Shown: positions 1 to 9,063, counted from the stretch's first letter. The stretch is 64,000 bases of DNA from CAWBFD01 sp963788115 (GCA_963788115.1 CAWBFD010000002.1:806001-870000); one strand, 5' to 3'. A program made the numbers and translations. The notes: a model not told the origin generated them from the letters alone.

Positions 1-1851
1 CTCCTCGAACCGGCCGAGCCGGCGATTGACCTCGGCCCGGTTGTGCAGGGCGAGGGCCCGGAACAGGGCGAAGCCGGCGATGTTCGCAAGCTCGAGGGCG
101 ACCTCCAACTCGGACAGGGCGTCGTCGTAGGACCCCTCCTCGAGGTAGTGCGAGCCGAGGTTGGTGCGAACGCGAACGATCTGGAGGGTGTCACGCGCGC
201 GCTCGGCGTACTCGAGCGCGCTTACGTAGTGGCGCTCGTTTGCGACCCGGTCCCCCTCGAGCGCGGCGACCAGGGCGAGCGCGGTGTGCGCGGCTGCGAG
301 CGCCTGAGCGTCGTCGACGCTCGAGGCGATCTCGAACGCCCGGGCCGCTTTCGCCCGGCAGCCGTCGAGGTCCTGACGCAGCCAGTCGATGGTGGCGTGC
401 CAGGCCAGGGTCAGCGCCTCGTCCGGGGCCGCGCCGAGGTCCGTGCGAGCACGGCCGAAGGCTTCCGTGGCCTCATCGAGATCCCCTCGCAGGTAGTGGA
501 TGAGACCCATGCGCCAGGCGACCTGAGCGTCCAGCTCCGCCTCGCCCGCGGTCGCATCGCGAAAGCAGGCGAGCGCGGCCTCCCATTGACCGTTCATCTG
601 ATACGCCTCGCCCGCCAGCGTGTCGATGCTTCGATCTCCGCCAGGCAGCGGCAACAGCTCAAGCGCACGGATCACCGGGGCCACCGCACCCGCCCGCAGG
701 ATCGCCGACCCCCGCTCGCGCAGGAGTCGGGCGAGCCCCTCGGTGTCCCCGGCCTCCTCGAGGCAGCGCACGGCCTCGTCTGGACGTCCGTGCGTCGCCA
801 GCCAGTCGGCGGCCGCCGCGAGCACCCGCGAGCGCTGGTCGGGCGCGAGCGGCTGTCGCTCGACCACGAAGTCGCGAATCAGCGGGTGCAGCGAGAGCCA
901 CCCGGGCTCGGCACCGCTGGGCTGGACGAAGAGGCCACGGCGCTCCAGCTCGGCGAGCGTCGTGGCGGCGCCCGCGATCCCCAGGGCCTCACACAGCTCC
1001 GGGCTGAAACGCGGGAGCGGCGCCACTCGCTCGAGGAGCTCGCGGACGCCCGGCCCCTCCTGCTCGAGGACCTCCCGGGCCAGGTGGGCGAACGGCGCTT
1101 CCGCCGATCCGCGAAGGCGGGCCAGGTCGCGATCGCGCTCCTTGGCCGGCAGCCGGCGCAACGCCTCGAGCATGAGCCTCACGGCCGCCGGCCAGCCGCC
1201 GGTCGTCTCGCGGATGACCCCGGCCATCCCCGGATCGAGCTCGCCGAGCACCGCCGACGCGAAGCTGGCCACCTCGCCGTCGGAGAAGGCGAGCTCGCCG
1301 GCGGTGATCTCCATCGTCTCGCCCCGGGCGCGCATGCGGCCGAGAGCGAGCGGGAGCTCGACGCGGGAGAGAAGCACCAGGTGGAGACGGGGCGGGGCCT
1401 GCCGGCAGAGCTCCTCGATCAGCCGCAGCGCCGGCGCACGTGCGATCACCAGATGCGCGTCATCGACGATCAGCGCGAGGTCGTGGTCGAGTCTCGGCAG
1501 GAGCGCGGCACATAGCGACGAGGCGAGCGCCTCTGCGCGTTCGAGCCCGGTTCCCGGCGCATCGGGCCCTAGCGGCCCGGTGGCGGCGGTGGTGACGTCG
1601 TCGGGCAGGTCGGGCAGGCCGGCTCGCAGTGCTTCGACCAGGCCCGTCGCAAGCCCCTCCTCGGACTCCCCTTCCTGAACCGCATGGGAGACGGAGGCGC
1701 GGCCCCCCAGGCTCCAGGCCCTCAGGAGCGTCGACTTTCCGAACCCGGCTCCGGCGGTGACCAGCGTGACCCGCACGCTCAACGCTCGATCGAGCCGCCG
1801 CTCCAAGTCGGGGCGGGCGACGGTGTCCGGCGAGCTATAACCCGGCGTCAT
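1..1851 (-). CDS. MalT/LuxR-type STAND ATPase transcriptional regulator, C-terminus beyond the window
   Basis: The minus-strand frame stays open from an ATG at 1851 (or the adjacent GTG at 1854) to the left edge, giving 617 visible residues. A Walker A motif, GAGFGKST, lies at residues 34-41, and a Walker B-like LALIVDDAH is near residue 130. This N-terminal ATPase layout is typical of MalT-like regulators, which hydrolyse ATP on ligand binding and activate transcription. The last visible part (for example ALFRALALHNRAEVNRRLG) looks like helical TPR-type repeats. The expected LuxR helix-turn-helix would lie beyond the left edge, so DNA binding is inferred only. Long open frames on the plus strand here are low-complexity antisense shadows. 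The inducer cannot be guessed from the context. Confidence 0.75.
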   Translation of the reverse strand, partial: MTPGYSSPDTVARPDLERRLDRALSVRVTLVTAGAGFGKSTLLRAWSLGGRASVSHAVQEGESEEGLATGLVEALRAGLPDLPDDVTTAATGPLGPDAPGTGLERAEALASSLCAALLPRLDHDLALIVDDAHLVIARAPALRLIEELCRQAPPRLHLVLLSRVELPLALGRMRARGETMEITAGELAFSDGEVASFASAVLGELDPGMAGVIRETTGGWPAAVRLMLEALRRLPAKERDRDLARLRGSAEAPFAHLAREVLEQEGPGVRELLERVAPLPRFSPELCEALGIAGAATTLAELERRGLFVQPSGAEPGWLSLHPLIRDFVVERQPLAPDQRSRVLAAAADWLATHGRPDEAVRCLEEAGDTEGLARLLRERGSAILRAGAVAPVIRALELLPLPGGDRSIDTLAGEAYQMNGQWEAALACFRDATAGEAELDAQVAWRMGLIHYLRGDLDEATEAFGRARTDLGAAPDEALTLAWHATIDWLRQDLDGCRAKAARAFEIASSVDDAQALAAAHTALALVAALEGDRVANERHYVSALEYAERARDTLQIVRVRTNLGSHYLEEGSYDDALSELEVALELANIAGFALFRALALHNRAEVNRRLGRFEE

Positions 1852-1913
1852 CACGCACTCCCGCCGACCTCATCCTGATGCTCGACGGCGCGGAATCTAC
1901 CGGCGTTCGCCGG

Positions 1914-2531
1914 TCAATGATCCAGATGGCGCACGGGTCGGTCGAGTCGGCGGCGAACCTCGGTCAGCTCGTCGCCCCACTCGCCGGGATTGGTCACGAA
2001 CACCAGCTCCTGGGCGGGGAAGCTGGCCAACGTGTCCTCGACTGCCTGCACCGGATCGGCGTCTCCGACCTGTCCGCGCGCCTCGAGGCCGGCCGCGGTC
2101 AGCGTGCCGATCGACAGCGCCAGGCGACGCTGCGCGTCGAACCGGGCCCGGTCGACGTCGGAGAGCCATTGGGCGACCGGCGTGTTGACGGCTGGCGCGA
2201 GCACCAGGACCTCCGGCTCCCCTCGCCCGGTCGCAGCCGCGCCCGTTCGCGTGACCTCGGCCACGGCCTCGGCAGCCGTGGGTGACTCGATCGCCGTCAG
2301 TGCGACCGCCAGCAGCCGGTAGCGGTCGCCGGGCGCGCCCGCGACCTCGATCGGCTCGTCGAAGCCGGCGCGGGCGGCGAGCACGATCACCGCAGCGGCC
2401 ACGATCGCGCCCACCGCCAGACCCGGCCCAGGCCCCGCGAGCAAGAAGGCGACCGTCGGCGGAGCGATCAGCCCGAAGACGATCAAGGGAAGGGCCCAGG
2501 CCGGAAGCTGAAGGGGCTCCAGCTTCCTCAT
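1914..2531 (-). CDS. Membrane protein with universal-stress-like C-terminal domain
   Basis: A 205-residue protein starting at the ATG at 2531, which directly precedes the hydrophobic segment; an in-frame ATG 11 codons upstream is less likely. Two adjacent transmembrane helices are seen: about residues 10-30 (ALPLIVFGLIAPPTVAFLLA) and 33-53. The soluble remainder has an alternating alpha/beta pattern (RLLAVALTAI, EVLVLAPAV, GLEARGQVGDADPVQAVEDT, ELVFVTNP) resembling UspA-like nucleotide-binding folds. A complete ATP-binding G-rich motif is not obvious, so the domain call is tentative. It sits 60 bp upstream of the regulator's start on the same strand and could be co-transcribed with it. No specific function can be assigned. 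Confidence 0.6.
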   Translation of the reverse strand: MRKLEPLQLPAWALPLIVFGLIAPPTVAFLLAGPGPGLAVGAIVAAAVIVLAARAGFDEPIEVAGAPGDRYRLLAVALTAIESPTAAEAVAEVTRTGAAATGRGEPEVLVLAPAVNTPVAQWLSDVDRARFDAQRRLALSIGTLTAAGLEARGQVGDADPVQAVEDTLASFPAQELVFVTNPGEWGDELTEVRRRLDRPVRHLDH

Positions 2532-2660
2532 GGGATCGGGATACCCGCGCCGATGGGCTTGCACGCGGGCTCACAACATGAAAGAAAGGGGTCTGCGCCC
2601 CCACCGGGTCGAGCGGCCGGCCGGGCGGGGGGACGACAACCGGATGAGAGGAGAGGTCGA

Positions 2661-2942
2661 ATGGCGACATACATCATGCTCACCAAGCTGACCTCGGACG
2701 GGGTCAAGTCGCTCAAGAACAACCCCGGCCGGGTTCACGAGGTGAACAAGGAGGTGGAGCAGATCGGCGTCAAGGTGGTCAACCAGTGGGCGACGCTCGG
2801 CGAGTACGACTTCGTCAGCGTGATCGAGGCCCCCGACGAGGCGACCATGGCGAAGCTCTCCGTCGAGATGGGCTCGCGGGGGACGGTCTCGAACGAAACC
2901 CTGGTCGCGATCCCGGCCGACGAGTTCACGAAGTCGCTCTGA
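2661..2942 (+). CDS. GYD domain-containing protein
   Basis: A 93-residue protein beginning MATYIMLTKLTSDGVKSLK, with a strong ribosome binding site (AGAGGAGAGG) just upstream at 2646-2655. It contains the signature region with GEYDFVSVIEAPDEATMAKL, matching the GYD family of small ferredoxin-like-fold proteins (around 95 residues, unknown function). The length is normal for the family. It ends 13 bp before purD, so it may share that transcript, but no functional link to purine synthesis is known to me. The strand assignment is secure because the antisense frames have no recognisable content. Confidence 0.85.
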   Translation: MATYIMLTKLTSDGVKSLKNNPGRVHEVNKEVEQIGVKVVNQWATLGEYDFVSVIEAPDEATMAKLSVEMGSRGTVSNETLVAIPADEFTKSL

Positions 2943-2955
2943 TAGCACGACGCCC

Positions 2956-4233
2956 GTGAGAGTCCTCGTCGTGGGCGGGGGCGGGCGGGAGCACGCGATC
3001 GTTCGCGGTCTGATCCGGTCCGCGCGTGCCCCCGAGGTCCTGTGCGCGCCCGGGAACGCGGGAATCGCCGCCGACGCCCGCTGCCTCGAGGTCGGCGCGG
3101 AGGACGTGCCGGGAATCGTCGACGCCGCGGTCGGCGAGGCCGTCGACCTCGTCCTCGTCGGCCCCGAGGTGCCGCTGGTGGCGGGGATCGTCGACGCCCT
3201 TGAGGCCGCCGGCGTGGCGGCGTTCGGGCCCAGCGCCGCTGCCGCCCGGATCGAGGGCTCGAAGGTTCACGCCAAGGCGCTGATGGCCGAGGCCCGAGTG
3301 CCGACCGGCTCGCACCTGGTTCTCCGCAGTCACGCCGAGGCGCTCGAGCACCTCTCGTGCGCGTCGTATCCGGCGGTGCTCAAGGCCGACGGCCTAGCCG
3401 CGGGCAAGGGAGTGATCATCGCCCCCACGGAGGCCGAGGCGCGGGCGGCCGCGGACGTTTTCTTCGTCGAGCAACGCTTCGGTGAGACCGAGGTGGTCCT
3501 GGAGGAGTACCTCGAGGGCGAGGAGCTGTCGCTGCTGGCGCTCTGCGACGGCGAGAGCGTCGTGCCGTTAGCCCCAGCCCAGGACTACAAGCGCATCTTC
3601 GACGGCGATCGGGGGCCGAACACCGGCGGCATGGGGAGCTACTCGCCCGTCCCGGACTTCGACCGCGACCGGGTCGAGGAGATCGCCGATGAGGTCCACC
3701 GGCCGGTGGTGGAGCTGATGCGCCGGCACGGCACCCCCTACCACGGGGTGCTCTACGCGGGCCTGATGATCTCCGCCGCCGGCCCGAAGGTGCTCGAGTT
3801 CAACTGCCGTTTCGGTGACCCCGAGACCCAGGCGGTGCTGCCCCGGTTGAGCTCCGACCTGCTCGAGCTCTGCCTGGCGGCGCGCGAGCCGGGCGGGCTG
3901 GCAGGGGTCGAGGCGGAGTTCGCGGACGACTGGGCCGTGACCGTGGTCCTGGCCTCGGCCGGATATCCGGCCACCTCCTCCAAGGGCGACTCGATCACCG
4001 GGCTCGACCGGGCGGCCGAGGTCGACGGGGTGGAGGTCACCCACGCGGGAACGGCCGCGCGCGACGGCGAGATCGTCACCGCTGGGGGGCGAGTCCTCAA
4101 CGTGACCGGGCTCGGCCCCGACCCGGGGACCGCTCGCGACCGCGCCTACGAGGCGGCGGCACTGATCGAGTTCGAGGGCAAGCAGATGAGGAGCGACATC
4201 GCGGCGCGGGCGGTCGCGCGCGTCGCGGGCTGA
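2956..4233 (+). CDS. purD: Phosphoribosylamine-glycine ligase
   Basis: GAR synthetase ligates 5-phosphoribosylamine and glycine using ATP, the second step of purine synthesis. The 425-residue protein starts at a GTG and has the family N-terminus (RVLVVGGGGREHAIV), the ATP-grasp segment (YPAVLKADGLAAGKGVIIA) and the conserved EEYLEGEELSLLAL, PNTGGMGSYSP and EFNCRFGDPETQAVLP motifs. Length is normal for the family. It is the first gene of the purine cluster, with purE 65 bp downstream on the same strand. No frameshift or missing catalytic region is apparent. Confidence 0.97.
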   Translation: MRVLVVGGGGREHAIVRGLIRSARAPEVLCAPGNAGIAADARCLEVGAEDVPGIVDAAVGEAVDLVLVGPEVPLVAGIVDALEAAGVAAFGPSAAAARIEGSKVHAKALMAEARVPTGSHLVLRSHAEALEHLSCASYPAVLKADGLAAGKGVIIAPTEAEARAAADVFFVEQRFGETEVVLEEYLEGEELSLLALCDGESVVPLAPAQDYKRIFDGDRGPNTGGMGSYSPVPDFDRDRVEEIADEVHRPVVELMRRHGTPYHGVLYAGLMISAAGPKVLEFNCRFGDPETQAVLPRLSSDLLELCLAAREPGGLAGVEAEFADDWAVTVVLASAGYPATSSKGDSITGLDRAAEVDGVEVTHAGTAARDGEIVTAGGRVLNVTGLGPDPGTARDRAYEAAALIEFEGKQMRSDIAARAVARVAG

Positions 4234-4298
4234 GCACCCCACGCCGCCGCGCGGCGCGAGAGAATCGCCGGAAGCAGTCGAGCAAGGAGAGTCAATCG

Positions 4299-4784
4299 AT
4301 GGAGACAGCGGAGCCCGGCACCGGGTCAGCAGCGACCGCCGAGGTCATGCCCGAGGTCGAGGCCGCGTTCGAGGAGATCGAGGTCGACGCGCCACTGGTC
4401 GGGATCATCATGGGATCGAAGAACGACAAGCCGAAGCTGCAGCCGGCCGGGACCGCGCTGCAGGACGCCGGTATCGCATACGAGGTTCGGGTGATGAGCG
4501 CCCATCGCGACCCCGAGAAGGTACGCGACTACTGTCACGCCGCTCGCATGCGAGGCCTGCGAGTGATCATCGCCGGAGCCGGGATGTCGGCGGCGCTGCC
4601 CGGCGTCGCTGCCGCACACACGGACCTGCCGGTAATCGGTGTCCCGATCTCGGGCAAGAACCTCGGCGGCCTCGACGCGCTGCTCTCGGCGGTGCAGATG
4701 CCACCCGGCGTGCCGGTGGGCTGCGTCGCGATCGACGGGGCGAAGAACGCGGGACTGCTGGCCGCGCGCATAATCAACAGCTGA
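4299..4784 (+). CDS. purE: 5-(carboxyamino)imidazole ribonucleotide mutase / AIR carboxylase (variant)
   Basis: A 161-residue PurE with a roughly 29-residue acidic N-terminal extension before the core (PLVGIIMGSKNDKPKL). Start is supported by AAGGAGAG at 4284-4291. The conserved MSAHRDPEKV substrate loop, VIGVPISGKNLGGLDALLS and AVQMPPGVPVG segments are present. Oddities: the usual GGAAHLPG stretch reads GMSAALPG, lacking its histidine, and the protein stops right after the last core helix (AGLLAARIINS). PurE normally converts N5-CAIR made by PurK to CAIR; class II enzymes carboxylate AIR directly. No PurK is encoded in the window, so which type this is stays open. Confidence 0.92.
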   Translation: METAEPGTGSAATAEVMPEVEAAFEEIEVDAPLVGIIMGSKNDKPKLQPAGTALQDAGIAYEVRVMSAHRDPEKVRDYCHAARMRGLRVIIAGAGMSAALPGVAAAHTDLPVIGVPISGKNLGGLDALLSAVQMPPGVPVGCVAIDGAKNAGLLAARIINS

Positions 4785-4815
4785 AAGCCCCTGCCATCCA
4801 ACAAGGCTCTGAGCC

Positions 4816-6105
4816 TTGATCTCCCGCTACACCCGCCCGGAGATCGGCGCCGTCTGGACGCCGGAGCGGCGCATGCAGGCCTGGCTCGAGGTCGAACTCG
4901 CCGCAACCGATGCCTGGGCAGCAGAGGGGGTGGTCCCGCCCGAGGCTGCCCGGGCGTGCCGCGAGCGTGCCGCGTTCACGGTCGAGGCGGTGAACGAACG
5001 CGAGCGCACCACTGGACACGACGTCGCGGCGTTCGTCGACGTGGTCGCGGCAGCGATCGGGGGGGAGGGACGCTGGATCCACTACGGCCTGACCTCCTCG
5101 GACGTGCTCGACACCGCGCTCGCGCTTCAGCTCCGCGATGCCGCAGCGATCGTGGTCGCCGGGGCCCGCGACTACCGTGACGCGCTGGTCGACCGCGCGC
5201 TGGAGCACCGCGACACCCTCACCGTCGGACGCACCCACGGTATCCACGCCGAGCCGACGACGTTCGGCCTGCGTCTCGCCGGGTTCGCGTTCGAGGCGGA
5301 TCGCAACCTGGGCCGGCTCCACCGCGCGTTCGAGCAGGCCGCCGTCGGCAAGCTCTCGGGGGCCGTGGGCACCTATGCGTCGGTGCCTCCCCAGGTCGAG
5401 AAGCGGGTGATGAGCGCGCTTGGGCTCGCACCAGAGGACATCTCGACCCAGATCGTGCCCCGCGACCGCCACGCCGAGGTACTCGAGGCGATCGCGCTCG
5501 CCGGCGCCGGGCTCGAGCGGTTCGCGACCGAGGTCCGCAACCTGCAGCGCACGGAGGTGCGCGAGGTCGAGGAGCCGTTCGGGGCCGGGCAGAAGGGATC
5601 CTCGGCGATGCCACACAAGCGCAACCCGATCCTCTGCGAGCGGATCACCGGCCTCGCCCGGGTGCTTCGCGGATACGCGCAGGCGGGGCTGGAGAACGTT
5701 GCGCTATGGCACGAGCGGGACATCTCCCACTCAGGCGCCGAGCGCGTGATCCTGCCCGACGCCACGATCCTCCTCGACTACATGCAGGGCCTCGGCGCCC
5801 GGGTCGCCCGCGAGATGACCGTGCATGCGGACCGGATGCGCGAGAACCTCGAGCTGACCCACGGGGCGCTCCACAGCCAGCGGGCGCTCACGGCGCTGGT
5901 CGAATCCGGGATGGAGCGCGACGCCGCCTATCGCCTCGTCCAGGAGTCCGCCCAGCGCGCCTGGGGCGAGGGGACGAGCTTCCGCGACCTCTTGGCCGAG
6001 CGACCCGAAGCCGCCGATCTCAACCTTGACGAGGTCTTCGACGCGACCGCATACCTCGCGCACGTGCCCCAGCTCATGGCCAGGCTCGAGGAATTGCGGT
6101 CATAG
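4816..6105 (+). CDS. purB: Adenylosuccinate lyase
   Basis: Cleaves SAICAR to AICAR plus fumarate and adenylosuccinate to AMP plus fumarate. The 429-residue protein starts at a TTG (4816) with the typical MISRYTRPEIGAVW N-terminus. The fumarase/aspartase superfamily signature is plain (GQKGSSAMPHKRNPI near residue 260), together with TSSDVLDTALALQL and VGRTHGIHAEPTTFG. It follows purE by 31 bp, consistent with a purD-purE-purB transcript. Length and motifs are complete. Confidence 0.97.
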   Translation: MISRYTRPEIGAVWTPERRMQAWLEVELAATDAWAAEGVVPPEAARACRERAAFTVEAVNERERTTGHDVAAFVDVVAAAIGGEGRWIHYGLTSSDVLDTALALQLRDAAAIVVAGARDYRDALVDRALEHRDTLTVGRTHGIHAEPTTFGLRLAGFAFEADRNLGRLHRAFEQAAVGKLSGAVGTYASVPPQVEKRVMSALGLAPEDISTQIVPRDRHAEVLEAIALAGAGLERFATEVRNLQRTEVREVEEPFGAGQKGSSAMPHKRNPILCERITGLARVLRGYAQAGLENVALWHERDISHSGAERVILPDATILLDYMQGLGARVAREMTVHADRMRENLELTHGALHSQRALTALVESGMERDAAYRLVQESAQRAWGEGTSFRDLLAERPEAADLNLDEVFDATAYLAHVPQLMARLEELRS

Positions 6106-6127
6106 CGAGGTCGTAGAACGACCCCGC

Positions 6128-6469
6128 CTACTCCAGGTTCCAGCCGAAATAGACCTCGGTTCGGGTAATCCTGTCCTCGTCGTCAAACGTGAAGATCTCG
6201 GTGTTCCGTCCCCTGCCGCCGCCGGATACGTCGCTCTCGTAGGTGACGACCACCTCGTCGCCCGACTCGATCAGCCGCACGAAATCAAAGCTCTGGCCCC
6301 GCCCCGCCCCGGGCCAGCATCGCTCGAAGTAGCCGTCACGGTCGAGCTTCGGGTCGGGAGGTGCGGAGAACAGGTAGTCATCGCCGAGGCGCTGTTCGAA
6401 GAAGCTCCGGTCTCCGGCCGCGAACGCGGCGTAGGAGTCGCGGACGATCTGCTTGCGGTCGCCGGGCAT
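6128..6469 (-). CDS. SnoaL-like (NTF2-fold) protein
   Basis: A 113-residue protein with the cone-shaped NTF2/SnoaL pattern: an N-terminal helical segment (IVRDSYAAFAAGDRSFFEQR), then strands including FDFVRLIESGDEVVVTYESD and the terminal RITRTEVYFGWNLE. Members serve as polyketide cyclases, isomerases or simple binding proteins, so the substrate cannot be read from sequence. It lies 29 bp downstream of the P450 gene on the same strand, making a two-gene minus-strand unit inserted in the plus-strand purine cluster. This suggests, without proof, a shared small-molecule oxidation role. Confidence 0.75.
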   Translation of the reverse strand: MPGDRKQIVRDSYAAFAAGDRSFFEQRLGDDYLFSAPPDPKLDRDGYFERCWPGAGRGQSFDFVRLIESGDEVVVTYESDVSGGGRGRNTEIFTFDDEDRITRTEVYFGWNLE

Positions 6470-6498
6470 CCCGTCAGTCTCGGTCTCGCACTGCCCAG

Positions 6499-7848
6499 CT
6501 ACCCCCGCGCGACCAGGACCGCCGGCGTTCCGTGCTTCGGAGCCAAGGTGACGTTGCGCCGGACGATCGGCTCCGGCTCGTCGCTCGCGGGCTGCAGCGC
6601 CGCCCCGGCGAGGATCGTCGGCAGCACCGTCCTCATCTCGAACTCGGCGAAGGCGGCGCCGAGGCAGCGGCGGGTGCCGCCCCCGAACGGGATCCAGCTG
6701 AAGGTCTCCGGATTGCCGTCGAGGAAGCGCTCGGGCCGGAACTCGTACGGGCGTGGGTAGACGTCCGGGCGCGTGTGCGCGAGGTAGATCGCGGCCATCG
6801 CGACCGTTCCGGGCGGCAGCTCGTACCCGCCGAGCTCGGCCGGCTCGGCCAGCTGGCGCCCTACGAACGGGATCACTGGCCGGATCCGCAGCGTCTCGGC
6901 GATCACCGCGTCGAGGTAGCTCTGACGGCCCCCGTCGATCTCGGCACGCAGGCGTTGGTGCGCCTCCGGGTGGCGGAAGAGCAGGTCGAACGCCCAGGAG
7001 AGTGCGGTGGCGGTGGTCTCGTGGCCGGCGATGAGCAGCGTCATCAGCTGGTCGCGGAGCTCCCGATCGTCCATCGCGGAGCCGTCGTCGAACCGGGCGC
7101 CAACCAGGATCGAGAGGATGTCCTCACGCTCGGAGAAAGAGGGATCGGCGCGACGCTCCGCGATCTCGGAGGCGAGGATCACATCGACCCGTTCGAGCGG
7201 GCGCTCGATCCGGCGATAGGCGCCGAGCCGTCTAACGGCGGGCAGGGTGAATGCGGCCGCCCTGGGCGAGCGCGTCTCCGAGAGGACCCCGATCAGCTCT
7301 CGGCGAAGCTGCTCGCGGCGGGCGTGATCCTCAACCCCGAAAACGGCGCCCATGATCACCTCGAGCGTGATCGATTGCATCGCGGGATGGAGCGGGAACG
7401 GCTTGCCCAGCGGCCAGCGCTCGATCTCTCGCATCGCCGCATCCCGCATCAGCTGCCCGTAGGCGCGCATCCGCTCGCCGTGAAACGGCGGCAGCATCAG
7501 CCGGCGGCGGCGGAGGTGCTCGGCCCCCTCGAGCAGGAGCACCGATCGCTCGCCGAGCACCGGCCGCAGCACTCCCGAGCGCCCGGGGGACATTCGGTTG
7601 GTCCGGTCGGCGCCGAAGAGTCGCTTGAGCGAGGGCGGATCCGAGAGGAAGACCATGTCCCCCGCCCCGATGACCCGGAGCGTGAACGGCTCCCCGTAGC
7701 GGCGCCGGCAGGACTCCATCAGCGGCACCGAGCGGGCGACGAGGCGCGCAGTCGTCAGCGCCCGTGGAGCCTGCGGCCCGGGCGGCAACCCGCGTCGCGC
7801 CGGGGGCGTCGCCGGCTGGGGGACCTCCGCACGCGTGGCCTCACTCAC
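6499..7848 (-). CDS. Cytochrome P450
   Basis: A soluble-type P450 of about 449 residues. The I-helix oxygen-activation motif (LIAGHETTATAL), the K-helix ExxR (ETLR), the PERF-like segment (FRPERF) and the heme-thiolate loop (FGGGTRRCLG) are all intact. I place the start at a GTG at 7848 (SEATRAEVPQ follows), which leaves room for the divergent purC promoter; an in-frame start at 7893 would add 15 residues and nearly abut purC. The proline-rich LPPGPQAPR stretch is normal for the family. No ferredoxin or reductase gene is adjacent. Substrate unknown. Confidence 0.93.
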   Translation of the reverse strand: MSEATRAEVPQPATPPARRGLPPGPQAPRALTTARLVARSVPLMESCRRRYGEPFTLRVIGAGDMVFLSDPPSLKRLFGADRTNRMSPGRSGVLRPVLGERSVLLLEGAEHLRRRRLMLPPFHGERMRAYGQLMRDAAMREIERWPLGKPFPLHPAMQSITLEVIMGAVFGVEDHARREQLRRELIGVLSETRSPRAAAFTLPAVRRLGAYRRIERPLERVDVILASEIAERRADPSFSEREDILSILVGARFDDGSAMDDRELRDQLMTLLIAGHETTATALSWAFDLLFRHPEAHQRLRAEIDGGRQSYLDAVIAETLRIRPVIPFVGRQLAEPAELGGYELPPGTVAMAAIYLAHTRPDVYPRPYEFRPERFLDGNPETFSWIPFGGGTRRCLGAAFAEFEMRTVLPTILAGAALQPASDEPEPIVRRNVTLAPKHGTPAVLVARG

Positions 7849-7901
7849 CTGGCGATCTTCGCACGGAGATCTGGCAGATGCGTGTACTAGCATCGCGCCG
7901 G

Positions 7902-8756
7902 ATGAGTCCCGCCACGCTCTCCGAGCTGACGCTGCGCGCGAGCGGCAAGGTCCGCGAGATCTATGAGCTGGACGGCGATCTGCTGATGGTCGCCTCGGAC
8001 CGGATCTCCGCCTACGACGTCGTCCTTCCCACCCCGATCCCCGACAAGGGCAGGGTGCTGACGCAGATGTCGGTGTTCTGGTTCGAGAGCACCGGCCGCA
8101 TCTGCCCCAACCACTTCCTCTCGCAGGACGTTCCGGACGAGGTCTCGGGACGGGGGCTCCGGGTCAAGCGACTGGAGATGTATCCGGTCGAGTGCGTCGT
8201 CCGCGGCTACCTCTCCGGATCGGGCTGGCGCGAGTACCAGCGCGACGGCTCCGTCTGCGGGATCGAGCTTCCGGCCGGGCTGCGGGAGTCGGAGCGCCTC
8301 CCGGAGCCGATCTTCACCCCGGCGACGAAGGCGGAGCTCGGCGAGCACGACGAGAACATCGACTTCGAGCGCGCCGTCGAGGTGATCGGCGACCGAGCGC
8401 TGATGGAGGAGCTGCGCCGGATCTCGATCGAGCTCTACGAGCACGCTGCCGAGCACGCCGCGGGGCGCGGGATCATCATCGCCGACACCAAGTTCGAGTT
8501 CGGTGCTTCGCCCGGGGCGGAGGTCGTCCTCGGCGACGAGGTGCTCACCCCGGACTCCTCGCGCTTCTGGCCCGCCGACGCGTACGGGCCCGGGCGGCCG
8601 CAGCACTCCTACGACAAGCAGTACGTCCGCGACTGGCTCGACGCCTCCGGCTGGGACCACACGCCGCCGGGCCCGGAGCTGCCGCAGGACGTCATCGAGA
8701 GCACCCGCTCCCGGTATATCGAGGCATACGAGCGGATCACGGGCCGCTCGTTGTAG
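7902..8756 (+). CDS. purC: Phosphoribosylaminoimidazole-succinocarboxamide synthase
   Basis: SAICAR synthetase condenses CAIR with aspartate using ATP. The 284-residue protein shows the conserved SGKVREIYELDGDLLMVASD N-terminal nucleotide-binding region, PVECVVRGYLSGSGW, and IIIADTKFEFG. The start ATG at 7902 gives the usual family N-terminus. There is no Shine-Dalgarno before it, but a TAGCAT at 7888-7893 could be a -10 element of a leaderless transcript; an ATG at 7878 with GGAG upstream is the alternative. Divergent from the P450 gene and followed by purS after 70 bp. Confidence 0.96.
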   Translation: MSPATLSELTLRASGKVREIYELDGDLLMVASDRISAYDVVLPTPIPDKGRVLTQMSVFWFESTGRICPNHFLSQDVPDEVSGRGLRVKRLEMYPVECVVRGYLSGSGWREYQRDGSVCGIELPAGLRESERLPEPIFTPATKAELGEHDENIDFERAVEVIGDRALMEELRRISIELYEHAAEHAAGRGIIIADTKFEFGASPGAEVVLGDEVLTPDSSRFWPADAYGPGRPQHSYDKQYVRDWLDASGWDHTPPGPELPQDVIESTRSRYIEAYERITGRSL

Positions 8757-8826
8757 CTGACGACCCCCGGGCGCGACGCCTGTCGCGTCGGCCCGCGCGC
8801 GCCGCACCTCTCGCTAGATTGGCTTC

Positions 8827-9063
8827 GTGAAGGCTCGCGTTCTGATCCGGCCGAAGGAGGGCATCCTCGATCCGCAGGGGAAGGCGGTGGAACGTGCGTT
8901 GCCCGCGCTCGGGTTCGACGGCGTCACCCACGTCCGCGTCGGGCGGATGGTGGAGCTGGAGGCGGACGACGCCTCCGCGTTGCCCGAGCTCTGCGAGAAG
9001 CTGCTCGCGAACCCCCTGATCGAGGACTACGAGATCGAGACGGTCGAGGACGGCGCGTCGTGA
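8827..9063 (+). CDS. purS: Phosphoribosylformylglycinamidine synthase subunit PurS
   Basis: A 78-residue protein starting at GTG, with the PurS pattern KARVLIRPKEGILDPQGKAV, then VGRMVELEAD and LLANPLIEDYEIET. PurS bridges PurQ and small PurL in the three-part FGAM synthase and channels ammonia. Its presence agrees with the short PurL downstream. The stop codon overlaps the purQ start (GTGA), indicating translational coupling. Length is normal. Confidence 0.95.
   Translation: MKARVLIRPKEGILDPQGKAVERALPALGFDGVTHVRVGRMVELEADDASALPELCEKLLANPLIEDYEIETVEDGAS

Noticed and set aside
43..1678. Two long plus-strand open frames of 490 and 352 codons
   Set aside because: Their translations are Arg/Ser/Gly-rich without any domain pattern, whereas the minus strand encodes a clear Walker A/B ATPase. 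They are antisense shadows of GC-rich coding DNA.
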